A stretch of 64,000 bases of DNA from Synaphobranchus kaupii. Its lineage: Eukaryota > Chordata > Actinopteri > Anguilliformes > Synaphobranchidae. Shown here piece after piece: positions 52,864 to 64,000 of this stretch. The notes under the pieces were generated by a model. That model saw only the letters and a program-made list of their open reading frames with translations. It was not told where the DNA came from and ran no database searches. The position numbers and the translations under genes were made by a program. The DNA is taken from contig CM056389.1 in assembly GCA_029718625.1 (NCBI GenBank), positions 16,916,296 to 16,980,295 of the forward strand, given 5' to 3'. The first letter of the stretch is position 1, and each line of letters begins with the position of its first letter.

Positions 52864-55800
52864 ATGTCTTTCGAGAGCCCCCGATCTTCAGTGTTCACCT
52901 TCCAATCGTCGGTACACAGCTCGCACGTGCTGTGCAGCCTGAACGAACAGAGGAAGCGGGACGTCCTGTGCGACGTGACAGTGGTGGTGGAGAACAAGGG
53001 CTTCCGGGCCCACCGCTCCGTGCTGGCCTCGTGCAGCGAGTACTTCCACACCCGCGTCACCAGCCTGGTGGGACAAGGCCTGGTCATCACGCTACCTGAT
53101 GAGGTACAGTACGGGGGTTATTTTTCGAACCATTGTGTTATGTCATCGTTCGCTTTGTTTTTATGTTTCGTGTGTAGCTGCAGTGAGATGTCCGCACAAA
53201 ATTTCCTTCTAAACGTGGGGAAAAAATCGTCTTCCATCATCTTATTTTACTCATGGGGGGCGTTCCAGCCTGCTTGAAAATAAAGCCACTTGTGTTTTTG
53301 TGACTATAACTTATCTGAGGATTGCTGTGAATGATAACTTTTTCCTTATTTCCCATGCAGGTAACAGTGGAAGGGTTTGACCCATTGTTGCAGTTTGCTT
53401 ACTCAGCAAAGCTACTCTTTACCAAAGAGAACATTCTGGAAATCCGCAGGTGCGCGAGCATTTTGGGTTTCCACAACTTGGACAAAGCCTGCTTTGACTT
53501 CCTCATCCCAAAGTTCTTCGACAGCAGCAGAAGCTCTCAGCCTGCCCCACGGAAGGTGTGCTGCAGGAAAAAGTTCTGGCCGGAGAAATCGGAGAAGGCT
53601 AGCTCCGGTGCCGATGTAGAAAAGGAGGAGGAAGAGGAAGAGGAGGAGGAGGAGGAGAGGGAGGTGAAAGAGGAGAGCGGGGACACGGAGAGCCTGCTGG
53701 GGATTCACGGCCCTATGACGGCAGGCTCTTGCGCTAAACCCGCAGGCGACACCCCAGGAAGCCTTGGTGTCAGCTGCCCTGGCATCTCCATGCCGATGGA
53801 CTCGGCCCTGCTCTGTCTGAAGTACCGCAAGTTCCAGAATGCCTGCGGGAAGGAGCGGCTCAGCAGCCTGCAGGTGCCTTCTTCATCCTCATCCTCCTCC
53901 TCCTCGCTGGCTCCAGCCACCAAAGGACAGGTGTCTCATCATGGGGAGGAAGGCGGCGGATCGGTCGGAAACATCTCTGGGGGATGCAAGTGTGAGGCGG
54001 ACAAGGCGAGCGTGAACGAGGCGGCAGTGATGGCTGTGTGCCGGCCCCCTGCACTCACCCCTCTCCCAGGGAACCCCGGCAGCAGCGGCGTTGGCTTCAG
54101 GGAGGTGCTGGATCCGGGGTGCAGCCCGTCCGTGGGGTCGGCAGGGGCAGAGCCTGACTGCTGCACTCTGGGTCCCTGCGGATCATGCTTCCCGCCTTGT
54201 GCAGCTGGAGGGGAGGAAGAGGAGGAGGAGCAAGAGGGTGTCGGCAACCACCAAAATCCGGCCGACTCACACCCGGCTCATCCCGAACTTTCCAGCGCCC
54301 CAGGCCAGAAGGAAGGGGGGGAGAGGAGCACCATCGAGAGGGAGGTCGCCGAACACCTGGCTAAAGGCTTCTGGTCCACATACCTCGACCCTTCCAAGGA
54401 GTGCCCCATGGGTGCGTCCGCGGGCTACCGTTGGTGCAAGCGGCTCGACCTGACACCCGGGGGGGCATCGGACTGCCCTTTCCTCAGGGATCAGGGACTA
54501 TCCCAGGCGGAGACGAGGCCCTACGACTCCTCCCTCAACTCAGGAGATGACTCCGACACGGAGGGAGCCAGCGAGTCCTCCTCCACCCAAAGAGTGCCTG
54601 AGGTGAGAACCTCTGCAGGGTCCGTGCTGCACCAGGAAGCCACCTTACTCTAGTGGGGGGCGGGGGGGTTGTAGGGGGGTTGTGCGTAGAGAAAATGTGT
54701 GGGTGGTTCCTATGAAGTGCAGGCAAGTGAATGAGGAAGTTATTAGTTTACAAAGTGTACCTTTTGTAGTTAAACTTGAGGGAATGGGTGCGGCTCTGAC
54801 TGTACTCCCAACTGCCCGCCCACGCTCCCTCACCCACTAACAAAAATGTCCTGACCAAACCTGGGCCAAATACATATTTGAATGCTTTTTTAACACATTA
54901 GATGCTGGTAAAATGGCAGAAAACAGTCCTGCTGTATATTCTTGACAGTTTTTAAACCAAAGATGTTACTAAGCAGAATTTACGATGACACAACAATGAT
55001 TTTGTGTTGTTCTTAATGTGTGGGAGCAATGTTAGTTTTCAAATTGTAATATACAGTATTTTACCGGTGTCTAAGAGAGCATTTCAAATAATTTAACGAC
55101 CAAATTATTATTTATTTTTAGTTCTGAACGTCGGCGTAAATAGATATTTCTGTTAAAATCGTCAGCAGTCTGCAGGAATTATGCCAGTGTCTATAGGGTT
55201 AGAGTTTAAATAATAATCTTTTTTTTTTTACTCAGTCTTGACTCAGAGCTACAAAGAGGCTGTTGATCAGGAAGGGTGGAGAGAGCACTCCTTACCCAAA
55301 CAAGAAGCGTAAATGATTGGCCATGTTGTGACCTCTTGTGACCCCTTAATGATACACTTGCATATACTCGCTTTACACAGCACGGATATGCACACACTGC
55401 AGAGTCACTATTCTAAAATCAGTATATCACATTTGTTTTGTATAGTACTCTTACCAATAATTAAAAAAAAATGTTCCTGGAGCACTTGAAGTATCTGTAG
55501 TAGACATTCCGGTGTGTTCAAAAAGATGATTCCTTACCTCGACCACTTCACTGGGACTAGCCAGAAATAAAGAGGGCTGTTGAGCACCTAAGTACTCCTC
55601 TTTTATATATCCGGACTGTAGCGTGTATGGGGTTTCCTTTCTTACATTGTATTCCGGTAGCACAGGGAGAGACACTCAAATCTGACCTTTGAGCCCAGTA
55701 ATACTGCTGGTTTTCTGTTCTATCTGCTAGTTATTCGTGAATTGATTGAGTTTTAGTTAATTGATTTTTGTCACTGATTGGCCAGCGGTTCCACCTAATA

Positions 55801-58057
55801 AATATAAATCAGTCAAATGTAAATCAGTAAATATAAATACGTAAGTATAAATCAGTCAAATGTAAATCAGTAAATATAAATACATAAATATAAATCAGTC
55901 AAATGTAAATCAGTAAATATAAATACATAAGTATAAATCAGTCAAATGTAAATCAGTAAATATAAATACATAAGTATAAATCAGTCCCTGATTAAAGGGG
56001 AAGAATGAAAACCAGCAGCACTAGTGGCCTCTGGGGGCAGATTTGAGCACTGCTACCTTAGCAGAAGCTCTCGTAAGTGCATCCACGGGTGTTTTACGAG
56101 TAACAGTGCTATAGACCAGGCTTACCTTACAACACTCACAGTAGCAGTTACCAAATTATACATCATGGAAAGACTCTGCTGTCTGTTTTTACGTGGCTAT
56201 AAATTCCTGGAATAATAACACGGTTGAGCGATCTTTGTAAAAAAAAAAAGAAAGAGGTGCTGCACTGGGATGAAGTTTTTGTGTGTTTTTGAAGCACACC
56301 GAGGCAAGGCTTTTTAGAGCTTGGTACATTACTTTAAAAACCAGTCCAGACAACTGCCAGCCAGTGAAGATATATGCAAGAACGTGTGCCATGCAGTTAT
56401 TTTCGACTGTTGTCAAGATTTGTGCTGCTGCAGGCTGTGTTTACTCCTATCTAACTATTGAACTATCCATCTAAATACCTATCTATCAATCATGCATTTA
56501 AAATGAAAGATTTGTTTTACTCCAAGAGCTTGGAGTAAACCAAACAAGCAAAAAAAAAAAAAAACACAAATTCACAATTCACAATTCTAGTTGTTGCACA
56601 TCATATTTTCATGAGGTGCATGAAAAAACTATCAGTCTTTGCTGAGATTAGTAGAAAAATATTAGATGTCCTCTACTTCTTTGCCGTTCACGTAGATACA
56701 TTTATGTATGGTCATAGATAGCACTTTAGTTTCCTTGATACTGTACGTAGATTTAGGTGTCATTGAGGTTACTGTGAAAATAAACTGTTTGTGAACAATA
56801 TTTCCCACCCAAGTGCTTAAAGTTGTGACAAATACACATGAAGCAAAAAGCTTCAGTCCAGGGACTTAGCCTTAATGGACTACACAAGAGGCCGTATTAC
56901 ATTTCTCCCAAATTGAAATACAAGTAGAACTTAAACGGTGGTGGTGCATTGCCTGCTAGATCTACATCGATTTCAAACAGGAGTGATTAATATTCAGAGG
57001 CCAATTGTGGCAAATGCGGTCGGGTCAGGAACTGCACAACCCAAAAGAGGAGTATAATTTTCCATTTTCAAATTTTACAAGGGCTCCATCACTGCTATGA
57101 CGGGGCTGAAAATCTGATATTAATACTCTTAAGTTATTATTTTTGGTCATGAAAGAGAGGTACTGCTGGGGTATAACTTTACCTAAAATTTCACTAAGGA
57201 AGATTCAGTTGCTTCACTCTTAATGTTTAGCTTGACCCAGATTGGGATTATTGGTGCGATACTTAAACACTCTTACCAATAATGACGGGAAGGGAAGTGA
57301 CGCCAGTGGATCAATAACTGAGTGAATCAGAGTATTCAGTTCCGACAATGTCAGGCCATGTTTCCTTTACAATTTCTGTATAAAATAAGCACACCCACAA
57401 AAAGTACATCTAAATTTAACTCAACAGTCAGAGTCAGTCACATTGAGTGTGCTATACCTCAGCACTCTGGTGCAGAGCCATTAACTGTCCAAAGGAGTCT
57501 GTGCTGAACGGCTTAGAGCCGACTGAGTGAGAGCTCCCCCCTGTGGCCGGATGAAGTATGACACTTTACAGGGCCACATTTACACTGGGTTCTTAATGCA
57601 CCTGGTCCACAGGTGCTGCTGCCCTTCCCGGTGGAGCAGATCGTCTCTCTAACCCGGAACGACTTCCAGAACATTCTAAAGCAGCACCAGCTGACCAGGG
57701 AGCAGCTGGACTTTGTCCACGACGTCCGACGGCGCAGCAAAAACTGCATCGCCGCCCGCCGCTGTCGCAAGAGGAAGCTCGAATGCATCAACGACCTGGA
57801 GTGTGAGATCGAGAAGCTGGTGCGCTCCGCAAAAACATTTCATAAAATAAATACGTGCTGTTGTTCCCTAGTTTCACATTACATGCGTTTCTGTTAGTGT
57901 ACTGGTCTTACGCCTGTCGTCATAGTCATATTTACATTGTATTTGTGTGCGTGTCTGCGTGTGTGTGCGCTTGTTTTTCTTTGTGTGTGTGCGTGTCTGT
58001 CTGTGTGTGTGTGTGTGCATGTCTGTCTGTGTGTGTGTGTGTGTGTGTGTGCATGTC

Positions 58058-58135
<78 letters not shown>

Positions 58136-58622
58136 CTGGTCCCTGCAGCATTGTGAGAAGCAGATGCTGGTCGAGGAGAAGACACGGCTAACCCAGGAGA
58201 AGCTGAGGACCTTGCAGCACATCTCAGGCTTGTGCCAGATGTTCAGCAAGGCGGCACTGCAGCCGGAGCACCTGCAGGTACTCGCAAAATACTCCAGCCC
58301 AGACTGCCCCCTGTCGACCCTCCTCACCCCCCAGATACCCCCTCCCAGCCCAGACTGCCCCCTGTCGACCCTCCTCACCCCCCAGATACCCCCCACTTCC
58401 GCCTCAGCCTGTCCCCCCGTGGATCCCTCCCCAGGTGAGACTCACAGAGACCCACGAGTTCCCTTCCCCCTGGAGCCCGTGCCAGCAGCCAATCACGACA
58501 GGACTCAGTTTGGCTCCGCCCCAAGTGGGCGTGGCCTCAGCACCATCACAGACGTCTGTTTGGACATGAGCCACAAATGCACCAGGGATGAGTGCCGTCG
58601 GCCTAATTCCATAAACAAATGA
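52864..58622 (+). CDS. BACH1: Transcription regulator BACH1 (BTB-CNC bZIP)
   Basis: Heme-responsive repressor that pairs with small Maf proteins at MARE/ARE sites, for example at heme oxygenase 1. Four coding exons, 52864-53103, 53361-54602, 57613-57819 and 58149-58622, join in phase 0 to 720 residues (human 736). Residues 1 to about 130 are the BTB domain ([40 protein letters not shown]). A glutamate run and serine-rich linkers follow. The bZIP is at about 495-590 ([20 protein letters not shown], then [19 protein letters not shown]). The C-terminus MSHKCTRDE resembles the human end. Cys-Pro motifs include SCPG, ECPM, DCPF, two DCPLS and ACPP; such motifs bind heme in BACH1. Odd points: a 51-bp in-frame duplication at 58296-58397, and Cys where Arg is usual in the basic region. 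(TG)n fills the end of the last intron. Confidence 0.96.
55800..55985. repeat. 43-bp AT-rich tandem repeat, about 4 copies
   Basis: TATAAATCAGTCAAATGTAA with AATCAGTAAATATAAATACA recurs about four times in BACH1 intron 2. Confidence 0.88.
57945..58134. repeat. (TG)n microsatellite ending at a BACH1 acceptor
   Basis: Compound (TG)n with GTGTCTGTCTG and GCATG interruptions, then about 36 pure TG units. It ends 14 bases before the last BACH1 exon, leaving only TTCTGGTCCCTGCAG between the array and the exon, so the UG array lies where the branch site and polypyrimidine tract are expected. Confidence 0.95.
58296..58397 (+). repeat. BACH1: In-frame 51-bp duplication in the BACH1 last exon
   Basis: Two consecutive copies encode [16 protein letters not shown] plus Pro or Thr. 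The copies differ only at the junction base. It doubles a Cys-Pro motif that aligns with the DCPLS of mammalian BACH1. Confidence 0.93.
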
Positions 58623-61000
58623 CTGCATTTTTAAAAAATTAATAACAAAAATATGGAATTACACTCAGGTTTTTTTAAATGTTGTTTTAATATGTATTCA
58701 TACACACTGTTGTATGTGTTTTTTTGCACTCACTCATGAATATGCATTTCACCATGTTAAATTGAATAATTTCTATGGCACAATACCTTGAATTACGGCC
58801 TGTCGGTTCCCATCACTTCACTTTTCACTACTATTTTCACTATTGTTCTGAAATATATGCTATATGCTAGAAAGCTTTGCAAACAGTCCTGTGGTGTTGG
58901 TATAGATGCCATCAGCTATACACAGTCTAACCAAAGCGAGGTCATCGTTCAGTGGAAAATAATGAGGCGAGACCCCAGTTAGCAGTTAGCAGTTGACTGG
59001 GATCAGTAAGGCATGGTTATTGTTCACTACCAAAATAGCATCACCTGGCCATTAATGTGACCAGTTAATAGCGTGAATCCGAATCTTCTGTTTAGATACA
59101 CAAGAGTGCTATGCACTAGTCCATCAATTAGGTCTGATCTCAGTGTACAAACTCAGGACCAACAGATACCTCAGTACAGCACCAGCTTTGTCTCTGAATG
59201 TTTAGTGTTTTTGCAGGGTGATCTCTGCTGTGCATTCATTGGGACTAGGTCTGATGATCTTCACCTGCAATAACGACTTTCAAAGAGCTTTAATCAGCCA
59301 TTTTGTTTTAATCTCCACGGGCTTTACGAATGATCAGCCTTCATAAGGACATTTTACGTACAGTCTGGCAATATGCCCATTAACAACCTGTCCCTCTTGG
59401 GGTGTAGGCCTCCATAATGGGGTAATTTACTGAGGGTGTCGCACTCACAGAATTGGAGATGTTCTTTGCTCACTACATTTTACATTCACATTTACAAAAT
59501 TAAGGTTTTTTTGGTTTTTAAATTATTATTTTTTGTTATTTTTGGTAAGCAAAAAAATACGTATCTATGATGCGACTGTGCACTTTCAGATTTTGAATGT
59601 GTCAGGATTTGTACAGCAAACTCAATAATATCACGGGGCTTAAAAGATTTGCAAGGTTAAGATGGCATTGAGGTTAGAAACCAAAACTTTAGATACCAGC
59701 ACTCGTATGTCTCTGAAGAACATATATTTTTTAAATGCTTTTAAGGAACACATATGCCTTGGTGCTATTCTGTATGTGCTTCCTGGTTTGGGAGTGGGAA
59801 GCAAGGTGCATTGTAGTAAAAATCCATTAACCCTTTGAAGAGTAGGTTTTTCCCCTGTGTTCTAGAACTCCATTGCTTTCAGTTACCAGTAGTGATTGTT
59901 ACATCAGCATTAGAATGTTCAGTTAAGAACATTCTAATCACATATTTGTGACCTTACACCTTAAAGGGTTAATGGTATCCAATGGTTCCAGGTACAGTAC
60001 GGATTCTCATCTTCCATATCATTCAACCAGCGATCGTTGTGTTCTCCCTGTCTCCCTTACTGTACCATGGCCTTTTGTCAGGAGTGTTTTATATTCGGAG
60101 TAGCAAATTTCCCCAGCGGGTCCTCCACACCTCTACTAAGCATTAGCCAATTGGAAATGAATGGACTGGCCAAGCAAAAAGTTGAATTGTACACAGATTA
60201 GAGAAGTTAATCCAGAGGGGTCCAGAGGATTTTGCATGTAAAATGATATGCAAACGTTACACTGTCTTTGATAAACATTCTAGCGTTTTTTAGGATTCAT
60301 CATGATATTGTCACTATAGAGATATCAAGGGAAACCATGTACTGTCTGTAGATATGAAATGTAAAGAGTAAATAGTTTACTTTCTTAGTTTAAAAAAAAT
60401 ATATTATCAGTTTTGGTGTGTATTTTCAATTGGCCCAGATGTTTTTTTTAAGTTTTTTTTTTTTTTAAGTGTGATGAAGAATATTTTATGCACAGACATT
60501 TCTGACAACCAGTCAGCTTTACAGCAGCTTGTACAGGGTGTGTGGTCTAAAGTGAGTAAACACACTTCACTTAACTCCAGCTCATACAGCAACAGTCTGT
60601 TTCCTGAGCCTGTACCTGCAAACAGACTAATTTTATACCATTTTCCCACAATTATAAACATGTCAGCTTTTATATCATACCAGTACTTTCCTTGAGCACA
60701 GTGGTCTCAGGTGACATGTGCCAGAGGAAATAGTTCTGAAAATCTTATTAAATTGTAATTTTAGAATAATCAAGGCAACATACGCAGATACAACCTCTTT
60801 ATGAATTAACACAGGATGACCCTACACCAGCCTTTGTAAAGCCACCAGGTTGTCGGAAACTTCTCCAAATATCAAAAATATCCTCTATCACATGCAAAAA
60901 TGCAGTCTGGGCCAATGGAAAACATGAACGTAAACAGAAATATTTAAAAAACCCAGACTGTTAACTATTACTTAATTCAGTATAACAGCAGCAAATGGTT
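58623..61000. other. BACH1 3' flank, no gene recognised
   Basis: AT-rich sequence with one MITE (59827-59972). BACH1 of mammals has a 3'UTR of a few kilobases, so much of this may be transcribed. I could not pick one poly(A) site with confidence. Confidence 0.5.
59827..59972. mobile_element. TTAA-type MITE, intact copy
   Basis: TTAACCCTTTGAAGAGTAGG at the left and CTTACACCTTAAAGGGTTAA at the right flank 146 bp, with an inner hairpin (ATTAGAATGTTC / GAACATTCTAAT). TTAA at both ends fits a piggyBac-type target duplication. Confidence 0.88.
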
Positions 61001-61313
61001 CAGCATTACCCAGAATGCTGCAGCTCGTCTACAATCAGCCGAAACGCACGCAAGTCACACCTCTCCTCATCTCCCTCCATTGGCTACTGGTGCAAGTCAC
61101 ACCTCTCCTCATCTCTCTCCATTGGTTACTGGTGCAAGTCACACCTCTCCTCATCTCCCTCCATTGGCTACTGGTGCTGACCTGAACAAAAGACAAACCT
61201 CTAGTCACAGCCTATGGTGCAGCAAGCAGCACCTTTCTTACACAAAATCTGTTATCACACCTTATACTCCTGCTTCCTGGGCACTCTGCCTCTACTGGCA
61301 ATGTCCCCCCCCC

Positions 61314-61344
<31 letters not shown>

Positions 61345-61860
61345 ACACACCCACGCACGCGCACACACACACACACACAAACACAAACTGGAATGAGCTC
61401 TCCAATACAGTTTTCCATCACGGACTGCAAACGCACTATTTAAACTGCACCTTATTGTTGAACTCTGGATTTGCATCCTAGTATATCGAGTCAAGTCAAC
61501 ATTTATTTGTATAGCACATTTAAAACAACCACAGTTGACCAAAGTGCTGAACAGGCTTAAAATGCCAAAATAAACGCATATAAAAGTAAATAACATATAA
61601 GAATAAAACAAAAAGAGAACAATAAATGTAATAATAATAAAAGAATTGCATGGTGCAGCAATATAAAAAAAACAGTAAAATACTACTAAATAAACTAGTA
61701 AAATACTACATTATCCGTTTCCCTCTTGCACCTGGTATGGCATCTAACTTTACGCCTTAAGATTATGTATCGACTGCTACTATTGGCTGTAACCCTTCGC
61801 ATCAGCGCTGTTCATTGGCTAAACCTGTATGTATGCACTTTTGGCAAGTCACTCTGGATA
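61000..61860 (+). mobile_element. L2-type LINE 3' remnant, interrupted and partly triplicated
   Basis: A frame reading TQNAAARL and TPLLISLHWLLV is the end of the reverse-transcriptase region of L2-like LINEs. A 42- to 45-base block (CAAGTCACACCTCTCCTCAT through GGCTACTGGTG) is repeated three times at about 61046-61176. Further 3' sequence (GAATGAGCTCTCCAATACAG) continues to about 61480. A separate fish repeat (TCAAGTCAACATTTATTTGT) is inserted at about 61487-61715. The LINE tail resumes and ends near 61860 (CAAGTCACTCTGGATAAATC). Confidence 0.65.
61305..61382. repeat. C run and (AC)n
   Basis: About 28 C followed by two (AC)n blocks split by CCCACGCACGCG. It lies inside the LINE remnant. Confidence 0.9.
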
Positions 61861-63250
61861 AATCTGCTGTATGCCCGAAATGGACGTGGAAATTAATTGG
61901 GCCTGCTACAAAGCATACCTTTATGTAGGTTATAAACCATGTGATCTAATAAAGCTCCTCCCCTTTACTGAAAGTTCTAGAAGGGCAAAGGTTAACTTTT
62001 TTTCCCTCAGAGTTCAGCCTGTCGCGAGATGTTCTGTTCGCCAACTCCTTTTTTTTACACTTGTAACTCTGGCCTTGTCCTGCTTCTTCCTGTCCCAGAA
62101 TAGTGTGCAAATAATCTGCTCGCTTTTTTTTTTTATTTTTATTTTTTTTTTTGGAAATGTGACTGATTTGGAAAGGAAATAAGTTTCTCAATATAAGTTT
62201 GTTTTCTTTTTGTTGTTGTTTGTATGTTTTTTGAGCAGTGCACATTTAGTAAACTGCCTGTTCTTTGGATCCATTTGAAGATTGCATGCTAAATTCTTGG
62301 TTGTGCTTAAAAACAATTTGGTGGCATTCGTTTCTGGTGTTCTGATGCAGTGAATGATGTTTGCAAGTAGCTGGGCAAAAGCTCAGAGAGGGTTGATATG
62401 CTCACGGACATAACATTAACGCCCTAATCATATTCAAACCCACACCCACAGAGTTAAGTGTAAGTGTACCCTTCAGTCTGATTTTGTCTACCCTCTCCAT
62501 CGATTTACTGTCTGGAAGAAGCTTTTAAAACCTGATGAAGAATGAATTAAAGGTGAGACCTGCATACTTTCCTAGTGAATCTTGAAACCACCAGTCTCAA
62601 CGTATTAAACCTGAAGGAGTCATTTCGGCTATGAATCATGACAAGATAAGTTGGTTTCGTATATGTAACTCACAGCGCCTGGAAGTAACATCAGCGCCCT
62701 CTGGTGGCCATGGCCGGTTCCTAATGAGCAGTGTTATTTCGTAAAACCAGTAGATGGCTGTAGTCTCCTGAGAAATTAACTTAACTTCTCTTGGCTAATT
62801 TATTGGAGAATTATTATGCCCAGTAAGCATAATATTGTCAGCAGCTAATATGTTTCTTGACATTGAAAAGAAAACAAAAATTGTTTTACCCCAAAATACA
62901 TATGTAGATATAAGTAGATGTTTATTTATTTTTTTGTTCATGGATTTCATGCTGCCGGATTTTAAAACAATGTAATTACTCCAATTTAATGACTTTTCTG
63001 TAATTATAAAATAACCAGTGGACATTTATTTAGATTGGCTTCCTTCAGAAATTAGTTATTTTCCTCCTCCCTGGAAAATATATCCTTGCTTTTTTACTAC
63101 AGATTTCTGTTACAAAATAAACCAATAAAACAAGCCAATATAATGTGACTTCCTTCAGAAGGGTTAAGAATTGGCCTTAGACGTTTTGAGTGTAATTTCC
63201 TGTAAATTTCATAATGTATCAGGGCAAGACATGCCCTTTGTCACAATATG

Positions 63251-63905
63251 CAGTACCAGTCAAAAGTTTGGACACGCCTACTCATAGAAGGGGTTTTCTT
63301 TATTTTTACTATTTTTTTTTACAGTTTAGAATAATAGTAAAACATAAAAACTATGAAATAACATAAAAGTAATTATGCAGTGACCAAAAAAGTGTTAAAT
63401 CAAAATGTATCTTATATTTTAGATTCTTCAAAGTAGCCACCCTTTGCCTTGATACCAGCTTTGCACTCTTGGTATTCTATCAACCAACTTCATGAGGTAT
63501 AGCCACCTGGGATGCTTTTCCAACAGTCCTGAAGGAATTCCCACATATGCTGAGCACTTGGCTGCTTTTCCTTCACTGTCTGGTCCAACTCATCCCAAAC
63601 CATCTCTACTGGGTTTAGGTTGGGTGTTAGATTTGGGGCATCTGATGCAGCACTCCATCGCTCTCCTTCTTTGTCCAATAGCTCTTACACAGCCTGGAGG
63701 TGTGTTTTGGGTCATTGTCCTGTTGAAAATCAAATGAGGGCCCAACTAAAGTGCAAGCCAGATGGGATGGTGTGTCAGTGCAGAATGCTGTGGTAGGCAT
63801 GCTGGTTAAGTGTGCCTTCAATTCTAGATAACTCGTTCAACAGTGTCACCAGCAAAGCAACCCCACCCCATGCTTCACAGTGGGGACGGGGGTGCTGCTT
63901 GTTGG
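63251..63905 (-). mobile_element. Decayed Tc1-like transposon, - orientation
   Basis: It starts with the Tc1-type end CAGTACCAGTCAAAAGTTTGGACACG. On the - strand broken transposase pieces read FQQDNDPKHTSRLCKSYW and NPVEMVWDELDQTVKEKQPS, with frameshifts and stops between them. Sequence similar to transposase runs to about 63900, and the other end is lost near 63905. The base pair before the end is TG where TA is expected. Confidence 0.88.
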
Positions 63906-64000
63906 GGGTGAATTTCAAAAACAATTTAAAAAAAAATTTTTTATTGAAATTTTTGTTTTGGATATAAATTCATACATAGGCATCAACTTCACTATTTATA

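Noticed and set aside
61871..62182. A 103-codon frame after BACH1
   Set aside because: It ends in poly-T-derived Phe runs and has no family similarity that I recognise.

Overview
The window is vertebrate nuclear DNA, most probably from a teleost fish. The evidence is split genes with GT-AG introns, long (CA)n arrays, Tc1, hAT and TTAA-target transposons, and several SINE families typical of fish (the tail reading GCAGACGCTCTTATCCAGAGCGAC recurs at least five times). I could not narrow the species further. A 500-base run of N (6832-7331) interrupts the left part.

Five protein genes can be read exon by exon. From left to right they are: a partial kainate receptor GRIK1 on + (524-4301); the N-terminal 55% of the ribosome quality-control ligase listerin LTN1 on - (8453-20121); complete chaperonin subunit CCT8 on - (21973-33629); complete small coiled-coil gene MAP3K7CL on + (35258-47162); and complete BTB-bZIP repressor BACH1 on + (52864-58622). 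All five have neighbours or near neighbours on human 21q21.3-q22.1. Here GRIK1 lies on the opposite side of the block, and USP16 and RWDD2B are not seen between LTN1 and CCT8. The genes are not an operon; they are a conserved neighbourhood. CCT8 and MAP3K7CL are divergent, with about 1.6 kb between their start codons.

GRIK1 and LTN1 converge on the N gap. Each is intact up to the gap and each lacks its 3' half, so the gap probably replaces a large unassembled stretch. GRIK1 also has one extra C in a C run, which breaks the frame just before transmembrane segment M1.

The most interesting biology is in the gene architecture. (1) LTN1 exon 10 ends inside a 69-bp tandem repeat that copies its own splice donor five times, all in frame. 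(2) CCT8 has two alternative last exons encoding different C-terminal tails, each with its own poly(A) signal. (3) BACH1 carries an in-frame 51-bp duplication that doubles a Cys-Pro heme-regulatory motif. (4) CCT8 holds a 23-copy 57-bp minisatellite, and LTN1 a roughly 1.2-kb minisatellite touching an exon. (5) LTN1 uses a GC-AG intron. (6) Inverted SINE copies flank one MAP3K7CL exon.

The rest is intron and intergenic sequence with nested mobile elements. These include a Tc1 element with full 149-bp inverted repeats and a frameshifted transposase, a hAT element with an 8-bp target duplication inside an older repeat, a solo LTR inside a TTAA-type MITE, and two long palindromic elements that share a core but have different ends.
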